A DNA stretch of 64,000 nucleotides, from the NCBI GenBank assembly GCA_021229015.1, contig CM037777.1, positions 23,849,567 through 23,913,566 on the forward strand, in the 5' to 3' direction. How positions within the stretch are numbered: position 1 is the first letter of the stretch; each line of letters opens with the position of its first letter. The notes beneath the pieces are model-generated. The model worked only from the letters and a program-made list of their open reading frames with translations, was not told the origin of the DNA and did not search any database. Origin of the DNA: Solen grandis. Taxonomy: Eukaryota; Mollusca; Bivalvia; Adapedonta; Solenidae. Shown in pieces: positions 12,214 to 24,959 of this stretch. The position numbers and the translations under genes are program-made.

Positions 12214-13012
12214 TGTGTCGCCTGCATAGCATGGCAGACACATAGGGATCACTTTGTCCGTCGTCGTCGTCGTCGGCGTCGTCGGCGTCACACTTTCTTG
12301 TCCGGAGCATAACTCGAAAAGTATTTGAGGTATCACCTTGAAACTTAAAACATGGATAGATCACATTGAGGTGGAGTGCAGTGCACAAGAATGATAACTC
12401 TGACTTTCGTATTTTCTGAGTTATTACCCTTTGTTGATTCTGAGATTTTATTTTTGTCCGGACCATAACTCAAAAAGTATTTGAGGTATCACCTTGAAAT
12501 TTAAAACATGGATAGATCACATTGAGGTGGAGTGCAGTGCACAAGAATGATAACTCTGACTTTAATATTTTCTGAGTTATTTCCCTTTGTTGATTTTCAG
12601 ACTTAATTTTTGTTGGGGCATAATTGAAACGTATTTGAGGTGTTGACTTGAAATTATCTCAAGGCTGAGTGCAGTGCACATGAATGATAACTCTGTTTCT
12701 CTTTTTCCTTGAGTTATTGCCCTTTGTTGATACTCAGACTTCATTTTTGTCTGGAGCATAACACGAAAAGTATTTGAGGTATGACTTTGAAACCTCACAG
12801 GTGGAAAGATCTCATGGAGTGCATTGTGCAAGAATGATAACTGTTGTATTTTTGGAGTTATTTCCCTTTGTTTATTTTTTTGGATTTAATTCTTGTGTGG
12901 TGCATAACTTGTAAAGTATTTGAAGTGTTGCCTTAAACATTTATAGTAGATAGATCTCTTTGGTCTGAGTGCAGTACACAAGAATGATAACTCAATAATG
13001 ATAATGATGACT
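12214..13012. mobile_element. Hairpin-started element with (GTC)n and ~150-bp tandem repeats
   Basis: An imperfect hairpin (tgtgtcgcc...ggcagacaca, 12214-12242) is followed by a GTC-rich microsatellite (12258-12290) and five repeats beginning near 12296, 12453, 12607, 12745 and 12891. Each repeat holds gcataac...aaagtatttgaggt and gagtgcagtgcacaagaatgataactc. Units diverge towards the right. No coding function; it lies in intron 5 of copy A. Confidence 0.7.
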
Positions 13013-13303
13013 ACAAACTTGCAACATATATATAATTAACGTCATAAGTGCTTAATGACGTCATAATTTTTCTTACAGTTAATGTTTTGAATTCTAACAC
13101 GACTTGCATCTTTATCTCTATACAGAAAGAAGGAGAAAAATTGTGTGTAAATTCGCAACAACGCACTGGAATCAGCGCGCGCGATGCGTAATAATATCTA
13201 TTCCCTTACAATTACCTCCCCCGTATACTGCAGTTATGAATGAACGTAAACATCGTAGTAAAACTGACCTACTTTAAACAATATCGTTCGTCTGCATCGT
13301 AAA

Positions 13304-13673
13304 ATGGCTGAATTACGGGGTAGTAATGACACATGGAGAGTTGTTGATAGACAACATGACGGTATCGTTCTTAAGTATGTCATTCAATCGCTTCATTCCG
13401 GAGAAATAAAAAGGGTTTTCAAACACGAATTGTTTGAAAAAAATACATCAACCTACAAAGAAATCAATGACTTTTTTCAACAGCTATTAGGTTTTGACGA
13501 AGAGCTGCTCTTTGATGAAAGATTTGAGCCAACATTTACCAATTGTGACACATGTGAGCCTCCAAAAAAGAGGTTCAAAACTGTATCTGACAAAGACATT
13601 GTCACAATTAAAGAACAAAATATGGAGCAAACAACCAACAGGCAAACCAAATGGGCAGTAAAATTGCTAAAAG
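13304..13673 (+). CDS. Tyrosine recombinase (Crypton/DUF3504-like), exon 1
   Basis: From ATG MAELRGSNDTW to K123, ending at AAAG|gtttgt in phase 1. The segment is charged and carries a Cys-x-x-Cys (CDTC) followed by PPKKRFK, a likely nuclear localisation signal. If the intron is not removed, the ORF stops five codons later. The join to 14792 gives ...AVKLLK-E-WLLESGLD, a continuous recombinase N-terminal (SAM-like) region. This start is the first ATG in frame and sits about 77 bases inside the inner inverted repeat. Confidence 0.7.
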
Positions 13674-14791
13674 GTTTGTATGAGTTCAAATAAAAATATA
13701 AAAAGTTAATAGAATATATAAAAATTAATTAAACAGGTGAAAAAATTCACACCATTGAATTCATTGATATTTAAGATTGAAAAAAAAAAAGATAAAATAT
13801 GATAAGTCATTCATTTCTTTTTTTAAGTTTAGATTATAATAATCTATTTATAAATTGAAAAATAACAATTGATTTTTGACAGGCATTTAAATCTAAATAA
13901 AAAAAAAAAAATTGAATGTGACTTTCAACAGGTATTGTTCTTTTTTCAATTTTTCTATCTCTCTAGTAACAGTAAGAAAGAGAAGGCACCACCTCCCTAT
14001 CCAGATATACATGTACTGTGATTATCCAATATTAAAGAAAACTTAATGAAAAAAACAAACAACAACATTAAAACATTTTTTTAAAATTTAATAAGTAACA
14101 AAAAGCAATGAGGAATTTCCTAATAAGAATATATGAAGGATACTCTATGGAAAAATGCCCACATACCCAATTATCTTCTGTAAAATTTCCAAATAACTGG
14201 CACAACCAGTAAAACATGTACATACATACATACAGACAGACAGACAGAGACAGATAGACAGACTAAAATACTTGAGATTAAGAGAATAAAATACTTTAAA
14301 CATCAAAACTTATCTGTAGACCTGGCAAATGTCCTAAAGTGAGATTTGCTGAAGGTTTAAGTCTTGAGATAGAATTAAAAAAAAATTCTCAGTATTTTTT
14401 TAAATTTACCTGCACTACTGTAAAGAACTGGACACATTGCATGCCTATTTCCTGATTAAACATGGCACATTAAGATGTGTCCTTTTATTTTATCAGAATT
14501 AAATAATAAAACAAATCAAATGAGTTAGACTGCATGAGGTATATGAAAGATACAAAAAAATACACAAAAAAAATTTATTAAGATTTTAAATTCAATACTG
14601 ATATTTTTTTTCCAAAAGGAACATTCATTTTAGAAATGATTAAAATGTTTTAATGGAACATCTTAAAAGATATGTTTAAATATTTTTTCTACAAAATATG
14701 AATTCTATTTATCTTTTTCAATAAAAAGAATGTATTTACTATTAAATAAGGACTTCAAGTTAATATAATATTATGTCTTTCTTCTGAACAG

Positions 14792-15969
14792 AGTGGCTGT
14801 TAGAAAGTGGTCTGGACACAGACTTTCAGCACCTTGAACCTCCCATCCTAGACAATGTTCTGCAGCAGTTCTACTCTGCTGTCCAAACAAAGGACGGAAG
14901 TGATTACTCAAAATCTGCACTTGTTGGTCTCAGAGCAGGCCTTAATCGTTTCCTCACAAGCCCTCCTTTCTCAAGACAAATAAATCTAATGAAAGACAGA
15001 GAATTTATGTGTTCAAATCAAGTGTTGACAGGATTGATCAAAGGTCTTAAGCGACAAGGAAAGGATGTAAGTAAACACAAGGAACCAATCACAGATGAAG
15101 ATATAAAAAAACTTTACACTAGCGGCGTTTTTTCTGAGGATACCCCAGAAACTCTTCAAAATAAAGTCATGTATGAGGTAATTTGTCAGTTCGGTAGGCG
15201 GGGCAGAGAGGGTCTTGCAGAATTAAAAAAGGATTCTTTTGTTTTTGCTAAAGATTCTAAAGGTTGTCGGTATATAAAAATGGCTTTCAATGAAGCAGAC
15301 AAAACCCACCATGGTTTAGACACAAGAGAAAAAAGCAAAGAGGCATACATGTATGAGTCAAATGGCCCTTTCTGCTCGTATAGATCTTTTGAAAAATATT
15401 TGTCAAAGCTTAACCCAGATTGTCCTCGTTTTTTTCAAAGGCCTCTTGTGAAAGTCAATGCCTCTTCATCTGTCTGGTACGCAAACAGTCCTGTTGGGGT
15501 AAACAGATTGTTTACATTCATGTCAAGGATGTCTGAACAGGCCAATTTAAGCCAGAGATACACTAATCATTGTATCAGGGCTATGGTAACATCACGTCTC
15601 CACCAAGCTGGGTTTTCCAGTACTGCAATCATGGGAGTAACTGGGCACAGAAATGTCCAAAGTCTGAGTTCTTATATCAAGCCATCAGAAGAGGAAAGAA
15701 GGCGACTTAGTGAAAGATTAACCTTCAACATACCAGATCAAGCTGGAGATTCTACACGACCAATAACATCTGCGTCAAATTCTCCTGTAGCACATTCCGG
15801 TCACCGTGACATTTCGCGTGACATTACACATGTGTCTCCAGCAAGCCCGAATTTCAATCCAGTTGACATCACAATGAACACATCCAATTCAAGAGATGCA
15901 AGAGCATTCACAATGTTTGCTGGCAATATCACAGGTGGCACAATCAGTGTAAACATATACAACAAGTGA
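14792..15969 (+). CDS. Tyrosine recombinase (Crypton/DUF3504-like), exon 2 with catalytic domain
   Basis: Begins after ttctgaacag| and runs to TGA. With exon 1 it makes 515 residues. The catalytic set of a tyrosine recombinase is present: Arg in GRRGREGL, His-x-x-Arg in NHCIRAM, His in VTGHRN and the nucleophile Tyr in SSYIKPS. The blend of GRRGREGL, NEADKTHHG and these motifs matches the eukaryotic DUF3504 family found in Crypton transposons and in domesticated genes such as KIAA1958 and ZMYM proteins (family knowledge recalled). The frame has no stop or shift, so the copy may be recent. The enzyme would cut and rejoin DNA through a tyrosine link to integrate a circular intermediate. Confidence 0.8.
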
Positions 15970-16323
15970 AATAAACACATGTGTTGAACCGTTCCTCATT
16001 TGAATTTGTGTTAACACTGTTGCTTTAATATTGACGTCATCAAAGTGTGTGTAATACACATTTATAGTTTATCTAGCTGTTACATTTTGAACATCGATTT
16101 GTTCATTGGTTAAAAATTAATTTGAAGAAACCAAAAAATATCGTTACAAATAAAATATTTAATTTAAAAAAGTGTGCCATTTTTGTTACTTTTTTATTTT
16201 TTCTCAGCTACATTATACGGGGGAGGTAAAACGATCGGCAAACTAGAGGTAAGTTCTTCGGTTTAATGTTGCTACGCTTAATAAATGAATCCGAAAAATA
16301 TTATGGAAAAATGTGTTAGAATC

Positions 16324-16494
16324 GAAATAATCTGTCTCTACCGGTGCGTTGTTGTTTATTTACACACAGGTTTGTCGTTCAGGTTCGAATAATTATATCA
16401 CTCGGGCTTCGCCCTCGTGATATAATAATTCGCCCCTGAACTCCAAACCTGTGTGTAAATAAACAACAACGCACCGGTAGAGACAGATTATTTC
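16324..16494. repeat. Long palindrome at the right end of the Crypton-like element
   Basis: Two ~80-base arms (16324-16406 and 16411-16494) are inverted copies with a few unpaired bases and the turn gggcttcgccc. The arms contain the accggtgcgttgttgtttatttacacac sequence that also matches the element's left end, inverted. It could fold as a cruciform or hairpin. Confidence 0.85.
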
Positions 16495-16590
16495 TTAATT
16501 CATAGTCATTCTGACACTCCTCTGATGAAGACTGTATAGTCGAAAGTGCTCGGGAAAATTATTACATATTGCACTGTTTGAATATTTTAT

Positions 16591-16606
16591 TCCCCCCCCC
16601 CAAAAA

Positions 16607-16670
<64 letters not shown>
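16591..16670. repeat. Compound microsatellite C/A-run, (TA)n, (TG)n
   Basis: A C-run, an A-run of over 20, about 12 TA units and about 11 TG units follow in direct succession. Confidence 0.9.
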
Positions 16671-17155
16671 ATTTGGTGTTATTTTGTACCTCACAAAATA
16701 TAAATCTTCTAAAAGTATCATATGATTTTCCACACCCATCAACACTATTTGTTCAATTAAACATGTCACCAAATACAATTTTTAAAGATATCAAAATTAG
16801 ATTAAAAAAACAAGCATAAACATTATATAAACCGCCTTAGTTTTTTTTTGTCACCAGCTTAGTGTATCTCACAAGTACGGTATGTACCTCGATTTGTATG
16901 CAGAGAGATGCCTTAGTGAGATATGGTTTTCCAAGGTTTACCTAGGTATATAACCAAACCAAATAACGAAATCTGACCCTAAACCTAATGTGTACACTGG
17001 CCGAAAAACAGCAACAACAATTATGAAAAATGGTTAACATAGTAATATTATTTGTAAATTTAATATATAAGATTAACTAAAACTCAATCTTATTTTTTGT
17101 AAACAAAAATGAAATAACATGAAGAGAAAATTTAATATAATTAAGAAATATATTA

Positions 17156-17772
<617 letters not shown>

Positions 17773-18677
17773 TAATGATTACTTGTAACTCTGTTCTAGT
17801 GGTAGCATACATTTCTACATCGGACAACTTTGCGTGACTATTTTCAGAAACAAATTTCCCTCTTTATTACTACGCATAGAAATAGTTATTCATTTAGTTT
17901 TGTTTTAGATGTAAATACAACTGCACTATTGAAAACGAAGTGGAAAATGAAACAGAAATGTGTTAATAATCGATGTTTGGTGTAATATTTTAAATAAACT
18001 GTAATAACAAATTTATAATTGAAGCGTACACCGAGAGACTGTCGGCAGTTTTATCATGAAAGAAAGCGCGAGTTAAGCTTACTAATAAGTTGAGATACTG
18101 ATAACCGTGTGGATTTTTTTTTTTTTATTTTTTTTTTACCTCATATGACTTTTGCCTCTATCGAATTCAACCCTGCTTCATTACATTGGTATTTACCTCT
18201 TTGAAAATTCAGATATTTTTGATGGAGGCTATATGTTCCCATTACCTGGTAAAATACATGTAACATGTAACTGTTTGGTTGGTGAGTTAGACTGATATAA
18301 GTTTCAAAGATTGGATACGGCTGCAGGATCCAGGGACAACAAAAGGGCATAGTTGCGGTCATATGCACTTCATCTAATATTGAAATAAATTTATGTTTAT
18401 TGTTGAATGGCTATAATCACAACAACTGTTTTACACAGTTGGCAAATTCCATGCATCGTCTTATTTTCATTCTGACAAATTTACATCAAACTATGATTTT
18501 ATATCTTTGAGAAGTTGAGGGCAGTTTGTCCTACTTTCTATTTTTTTTATTATTTCGTTGAAAATTTGAAAAATACATCGCATAAGATAAAGCGAGAGCT
18601 TGTTGCTATGACAGATTACGTCATGCTAAAGTGTTTCAGCTTTTAACAAATCATGAATATCATGCTGCCGATTTTGT

Positions 18678-18919
18678 TTAACCCTTTCCCTCATATAGAC
18701 TCATTTTGACGCACTCAATAGGTACCACACAAAGCCTGATCTGCAGAAAACCACAGTTAAACCTGACCAAATTTAATTACAAAATCCTCATATCCAGACC
18801 ACTGAGGAGCAGCGAACAGCATAAAACCTGATCAGCCTGCGAGTTACTCGCAGGCTGATCTGGTTTTATGCTGTTCGCATAGGTTTTTACATGGTGTCCT
18901 CTATGAGGGAAAGGGTTAA
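18678..18919. mobile_element. TTAA-flanked MITE (piggyBac-like ends), copy 2
   Basis: 242 bp, same orientation and structure as 17503-17744. Internal arms gcgaacagcataaaacctgatcagcctgcgag pair almost perfectly with ctcgcaggctgatctggttttatgctgttcgc across the turn. Its better preserved terminal pairing suggests it is closer to the source copy. Confidence 0.85.
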
Positions 18920-19070
18920 TGAATTGCTACAGTCAGTCACGCGGATCTGTTAGTCAACCCAGGAGTGGATCTGTACTGTGCATCGCGGGACAGACGTTTT
19001 ATGTGTTAAACGTTTTTCAATATCATATAAGAAAAACAAAAAAATAATCCAATTTCGTTTATCCCTTTTT

Positions 19071-19738
19071 AGCTCACCTGAGCACTTGTGCTCGGGTGAG
19101 CTTTTGTGATCGCCTTTTGTCCGTCGTGCGTCGTGCGTCGTCCGTCGTCCGTCGTCAACAATTGCTTGTGAACACTCTAGAGGCCACAGTTTTGGCCCAA
19201 TCTTCATGAAACTTGGTCAGGATGTTTGTCTACATGATATCTCGGATGAGTTCGAAATTGGGTCATGTGGGGTCAAAAGTAGGTCACAGGTCAAATCTTG
19301 AAAAACCTTGTGAACACTGAGTTCGAAATTGGGTCATGTGGGGTCAAAAAGTAGGTCACCAGGTCAAATCTTAGAAAAACCTTGTGAACACTCTACAGGC
19401 CATAGTTTTGGCCCAATCTTCATAAAATTTGGTCAGGATGTTTGTCTACATGATATCTTGCATGAGTTTGAAATTGGGTCATGTGGGACCAGGTCAAGTC
19501 TAAGATAAACCTTGTGAACTCTCTAGAGGCCTACATTTTTGTCCCAGTCTTCATTAAACTTAATATGAATGATGACTGCATGAATTCCCAGTTGAGTGCA
19601 AATTCAGGTAGGATCAATATGTAGGTCACTTAGTCAAATGTTAGAAAAACACTTTTAGATGCCAGATTTTTTGTCATTATGCCTAACACAGCCATCTTAT
19701 TCAGGTGAGCGACACAGGGCCATCTTGGCCCTCTTGTT
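19071..19738. mobile_element. Helentron-like non-autonomous element (AGCTCACCTG family)
   Basis: Starts with gctcacctga (19072-19081), whose inverted copy tcaggtgagc lies at 19701-19710. Near the start is a hairpin gctcacctgagc...gctcgggtgagc and a (CGTCSGTCG)n microsatellite. The core has tandem units with cttgtgaacactctagaggcc and ggtcatgtggggtcaaaa. Near the end, agggccatcttggccct (19716-19732) can form a stem-loop followed by cttgtt. Subterminal inverted repeats plus a terminal stem-loop fit Helentron-derived elements (family knowledge, not searched). Confidence 0.7.
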
Positions 19739-20435
19739 AATATCAAGCATGAAAATCGAAAAAAAAATTTCAAACACGATCAACGAAATGACGGTATCGA
19801 CACGGACCGTAATAAAGATTCCGGGACTCTAATGTATAAAGTTAAGAATCATGAAAACAATATTATTAAACGAAAGTATATTTTAAGGAAAAAAAAAAAA
19901 AAAAGCAAAAAACTTTATATAATGTATAAAATGTTTACTACCAAATCTATGTATTACACAGAAACAGGACTGAGAAGAAGAAACCCTTGCATCTTTCAAT
20001 TTGTTGATCTTTCAGTTTTTATTCTTTAGGAAACTCGTTTTTGGTTTATTTACATACCAAATCTCGAATCTTTAAAAATCGTTCTGTCTGTAAAATATGG
20101 AATGTACAATCATAGGACTTGCTTCAAAATTTGCAACATTCTTATTGTTGAATAAATATGTAAACATTTCGAACTTTTATCAGGCGTTCAGCGTTTAATA
20201 ATAATTTGCATGTGAAGCAAGTACCAAAATCAAACGTCAATTTACTTGGTACATGACCTTTGAAAACAACTATTAGTAAGAAAACGTCTACTAGCGTTTT
20301 GTATAATAAGAGGGTAGATGTGATACGACAATAATTGACGTTGCACTCAAGTTACAATCCATGGACATGTATGGTAAATAAAGAGAGAGAGTGAGAGAGA
20401 GGGGGGTCTTTAAATTCAAGGGGAGGAGGTAATCG

Positions 20436-20549
<114 letters not shown>

Positions 20550-20578
20550 TTTAACTTGAAGGGGAGGTAATCTCTTAC

Positions 20579-20660
20579 CCTGTTAATCCAATACACCCTA
20601 ACACGACGGTCGCCGGAAGATTACCAATGTTCGGTAAGAGGCGCAAGTTTTCAGTACCCC
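20579..20660 (-). pseudogene. PTGR1-like: PTGR1-like copy A, truncated exon 4
   Basis: Only the 3' part of exon 4 remains: RLLPNIGNLPATVVLGCIGLTG followed by the donor gg|gtaaga. In copy B the exon continues upstream by about 80 more bases to its acceptor. Here the matching sequence stops near 20655-20660, and the next recognisable intron sequence (tctataatacttataatcc) follows almost at once. Roughly 200 bases relative to copy B, including the acceptor and the GWRT segment, are missing. Confidence 0.75.
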
Positions 20661-21476
20661 CAAGTGACTTCCTTTCCCTGTCTATAATACTTATAATCCA
20701 TTAAAATATAAAATTTATGGTAGAAATAGTGTTGTATATCGATCACTTAATGATATATAGTTTAATAATAAAACAAGGAATGTGTTTCTTTTTCAAAAAT
20801 GTTTTTAAATAAGAATTATTATGCCTTTTAATTTGGACTAAATACAGCTACCATTGAAAGTAATAAATATCAATGCTACATCGCATAAATTCGATAATAT
20901 GAAAAAAATACTTAAGAACGATATGGTCTTCCATAATATTACTAAGCAAGTGCATATATACAAGCTATATTCAAACCGGGTTTATATTTTCAAAGATGGC
21001 AACAGTGGAAAAAACGGATTACCAATTTAAAATGCAAAAATTGTTGCTGATAAACGTATGGAATAAGGTGAAAGAAAAATATCTCACGATAGGTACCAGT
21101 TGTGTACAATATCTTTTTTTGTGTACTATTTTAAAAATGTTTAGCGTCTAGTATTGAATTTATCTTGGTGCTTTAACATTTTCTATGGTTTTGTTTACCT
21201 TTGTTTTAAGTGGAATGGAGAATGATCTTCAGGAAATTAAGCAAATCATGCAGTTTTTCTGTGCAGTGCCTGTTTTATTTTATATTGAATTTCTATGTCC
21301 CTTTGTGAAGCGAAGGCTAAAAATTGTTGCCTGTAAGTTATTATGTTTTATTAAGTCGATCAATTATTGAAGATGAAACAATTGTGAAACTGTCTGGTGT
21401 AAGTATCTTATCTGAAAAGATGATACTGAATTCATGTCAGAGCTACTTATCCTCCCCTCCCTTATAAGCTGCCTAC

Positions 21477-21536
21477 CTTGCGACCTGTTCGCCAATCATT
21501 GTGGTTCCGAGTGCTTCATCTGTAAACTTTGCAATT
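21477..21536 (-). CDS. PTGR1-like: PTGR1-like copy A, exon 3
   Basis: A 60-base exon reads IAKFTDEALGTTMIGEQVA with clean borders (ttaacag| and aag|gtaggc). It corresponds to the substrate-domain segment around the TMMGQQVAK region of vertebrate PTGR1. Confidence 0.85.
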
Positions 21537-22155
21537 CTGTTAACATAAATATAAAAAAATCATGAAATTACCAATACAAAGAGAAACAAGTTGTCCGAAG
21601 ATTGCAAAGCTCGCCGTGACCATAAGTAAATGTTCAAACTCAAGTTTCATGGAAATTAAGGTTTCAAATACAGAAAGAAGTACATGTATTTAAATAATCC
21701 ACAGATCTAAAGCAGATAGGGCCGTGACAACTCCTATGATAAACCTCAAACAATGAAGAACGTTGTACATTTTATTCATGTAAGATATATAAATAATAGG
21801 CCACACACCTAAATAGGAACTCGTCTTTCAAAGGTATCTATTTAATGTATAACGATGGTACAAACAAATAGGTACACGTGTAGCTTGCTCGACAGAGGCA
21901 GAATTTCGATATCCGGTATTGGAAATCCCACGATCAGTTATAATGTGCTGCGTTGTAAACAAGCCTTTGCTTCGCTACGCGCTCGATAAAATATGAAATT
22001 GTATCACCACTCAATGAGATATAACCCATATACACACAAAACAAACAAATATCCTCTATTTATGTTTGCAAAACGAAGAAAAAGATGACGATGATGATGG
22101 CGAAGAAGAGAGATGAAAGCCAGCTAGTTATTTGCACGGATGCATGGAAAATTAC

Positions 22156-22201
22156 CTCATATAGGGATCAACACTCAGGAATTCTGCCTGTGTAAGCACC
22201 T
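22156..22201 (-). CDS. PTGR1-like: PTGR1-like copy A, exon 2
   Basis: A 46-base exon between cag| and |gtaatt reads VLTQAEFLSVDPYM plus split codons at both ends. It matches the family block before the conserved Asp-Pro-Tyr-Met-Arg. Length and phases are the same in copy B. Confidence 0.85.
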
Positions 22202-23719
22202 CTGTAAATGACAAAAACAAATTAAGATAACTCGCCTATATATTTTTACAAAGATATGGCCTGGTTTGAAAAAAACAAAAACAACAAACTATTACATATA
22301 AGACAGCAATAAAAACAATAAAGCATTCATGCCGAGACATACAAAAGTCTTAATTATGGATTTTTTAAATGTGTTATATAAATTAATTTGCAAATATTAA
22401 CACAGATAGTTGTAAATATCAACACAGATACTGGTATTTTAGCTTAAACACGCCAAGGTCAAAAATGTGTGCAAACATGGCTGAATGACACACATTTTGT
22501 TATTTGTGATATATGATGATGATATTCAGTTTACATGACCTATATACAAGACATGATATAGATAACGAACTTGATCATGGTGTATTCAACGCATCCTTTG
22601 TTAAAAACATCTCACGTTCCATAAAGTAAATAACTTTAAATATTTTTGATGTGGGATTTTTGCAAATAATCTTGTTTTAATTTGATTTTTACCCTGAAGA
22701 AGTCGAAAACGTCAAGATCACCCACTGTTGTTGTGTAGATCATCTTCCCTCTTCTGCTGTAGTTATTTTTTTCTAACTTGTATATAACTTTTTTTTATTC
22801 AGTATAGAAAACATAGGATTGTCAGAGGTGCTAAAGTTGGCTTTAAAGGTATGGATTTAAAAAGTTAGCAAAGTTGGAACAAAAAACTCAGGAGGTCTTA
22901 ATCGTGGGACATACGACTCTGACAAAAGTTCACCTACTCTGTATAAGCTACGCTACATGAGGATCTGAAGACGACGCATAGACGTACATAATCTTGATAC
23001 ATTTCGTCAGCCATTCAGATCGTAGCTTTCAAGATTTTGAAAATGTCCAAGTGCTTTTTTTTAACGCAGTAATATATGAACTATCACGGACAACCTGAGC
23101 ATGTAAACATGGCTGAACATACGCAGGTATATACAAGTGGTGTGGCAGAGACTTACCATATGCAGTTGTAAGTATCGCAAAATAGTCCTTCTGCATTAAT
23201 CAAACAGATAAATATATCAAGTTGTTTAGGTTTAACTTCATTCCCCATCTTCTCTAAAAGATTCTAACGCTCTGTCGATGTCTGTCGTTTGAAATTTTGA
23301 CTGATTAGCGGAATATCCTTTAAAAGACGTTCTCTGATTGGCTGAGATTTTAATAGATTATATACTAGGAAAAACAATTCTAATGGGTCATCTTCAGATC
23401 TTACCGTCGGAAGATCGTGTATTTTAGTCAGATTGCCATTAAATTCTGCTTAAAAGTATTTTTCCAGAAATAGATGCTTTGACTTCCATCAACAACACTC
23501 AGCCTTAAGTTGTGTTTAAATTCTCAAATTAGGTAGACATGCATTCAACCATCCATTTTTTATTTTTCGAAACAGTCCAAGTACGTGAAAAAGTTGACAT
23601 AAATCATTGCTGCCCAAATAACTAATAATTTTTATCAAAAACGAGAGACAAAAATATTTGGGGAAACAAAGATGATGGTATTCGCCAAAAAACAACAAGA
23701 ACCTTACGTATATTTGTTT

Positions 23720-24620
23720 TACTTAGCGCCAAGTATGATTGGTGGAATTCGAGCCTGGTTTTTATAGCGAATTGCCTTATATCCGAGTTCCTCTTTAAAA
23801 ATATTTGATTGACCAATGAAAACTTAGCTTTTATACCATGCGGGTAATTCGGTGGTATTACATATAATTAACCTATGAGAACGTAGCTTTTATACCAAGC
23901 GGGTAATATTGGTGGTGTTAAACTTTTATTGACCAATGAGAACTTAGTTTTTATTCACAGCGGGTAATATCGGTGGTAGTATGCTCCGGAAGTTGTCGAC
24001 ATTAATTTCGAACATGGGAAATACGAATTCAAAAATTTACGGGTGCATGACAGAAAAATTGACGTGGAAAAAGAAACATAAATTTTAGAATTAGAACAGA
24101 TTTGTTCTAGCCTCAACTTTTTATTAGGAGGATCATTAACAGAAATATGTACCTCGTAATTGGAAATAAAGGTGTTTTTACGCTATCAAAGTCGAAATAA
24201 TGCAGAAATCAAATACGCAATTACGCAGAAAATGTATTATAACGAGAATACAAGGTGTTATTTTTGCTGGAAAACGCATAATTACGCGAACCAAAGGTAA
24301 TTTACAGGATCCAATTCACATATGTGTTTTAAACATCCAGCCCTACAATCAATGTAATGGAAACTGACAATTAAAAGAATTAGCTGTACATTCAACTTAC
24401 AAACGCATTTGTTTTACGTAACAACGCCTTGGTCTTACGTTATGACGAGTTTCAATCTCGCGTTATTACGCCCTTTTCCACGTTAGTTCTAGTATGACTT
24501 TTTAAGCCGGTAAGTATCCCCTTTCTGCATAATAACGCCTTATATTCTGGTTATAATGCATTTTTTTTTCAAAATACGCATTTCCCTGCGTTAATACGAG
24601 CTAAGTAGCGTAAAAAGTTA
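23720..24620. repeat. Upstream region of copy A with degenerate 'taatacgc' repeats
   Basis: Contains three diverged ~60-base units with gaccaatgagaacttagcttttataccagcgggtaat (23810-23970). They are followed by sequence full of variants of gcgttattacgc/gcgtaataacg (24160-24620). Both parts recur upstream of copy B (36310-36884), where they run into the assembly gap. No function can be assigned. Confidence 0.55.
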
Positions 24621-24777
24621 TTTAAGATATGCATTAGTCGGAGATCAAAATGGTTTTTGTACCATGCATGTCTCAAAAGACATAAACTCCGATTAATTAA
24701 ATTGCACTCAGTGGATCGTGAAAATCAACCGATTACATCGTGAGTGGAGCAGTGTTACGTAATTAAGAAATAAATAC

Positions 24778-24888
24778 CGCCATCTTTGAGATTCGTGTCC
24801 ATTTCCTCCTCCACCAGTTGGAAGTTGTCCACTGTAGGTATCCCACAAATTTCTCCTTGTAAACCCATCTCTGTGTCCGTACCGCCAT
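24778..24888 (-). CDS. PTGR1-like: PTGR1-like copy A, exon 1
   Basis: Starts at the ATG complementary to 24886-24888 and reads MAVRTQRW...KFVGY, then needs a one-base shift to continue PTVDNFQLVEEEMDT-LKDG before the donor (GATGGCG|gtattt). The frame break falls inside the family motif FVGYPT: adding one C after the tyrosine codon restores it, so one base is missing near 24836. The exon ends in phase 1, and the split codon with exon 2 gives Glu (KDGEVL), as expected. Confidence 0.75.
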
Positions 24889-24959
24889 CTTTACACGAAG
24901 TCTTCTGCCTTGCATATGCTCAGTACACGTTATACAGTCGACGATGTACAGCAAATTTT

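Larger units (their letters stand above)
13143..16494 (+). mobile_element. Crypton-like tyrosine-recombinase transposon with inverted ends
   Basis: A two-exon tyrosine recombinase gene is bracketed by inverted sequences. A perfect 16-base pair lies at 13212-13227 (ttacctcccccgtata) and 16214-16229. An outer pair lies at 13143-13169 and 16341-16367 (23 of 27 bases). The right end continues into a ~170-base palindrome. The whole block lies in intron 5 of PTGR1-like copy A, in opposite orientation, and is absent from the 585-base counterpart intron of copy B, which is good evidence that it is an insertion. Exact ends were not fixed. Confidence 0.7.

Noticed and set aside
12173..12831. Two minus-strand ORFs of 84-97 codons
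   Set aside because: They cross the GTC microsatellite and the ~150-bp repeats of the 12214 element.
18141..18368. 75-codon ORF considered as missing exon 4 of copy A
   Set aside because: No similarity to the family; the true exon 4 remnant was found at 20579-20660.
23150..23200. Conserved GTAAGT donor-like site also present near 35630, as a possible alternative first exon
   Set aside because: The whole intron is duplicated between the two gene copies, so conservation alone is not evidence, and no frame joins exon 2 convincingly.
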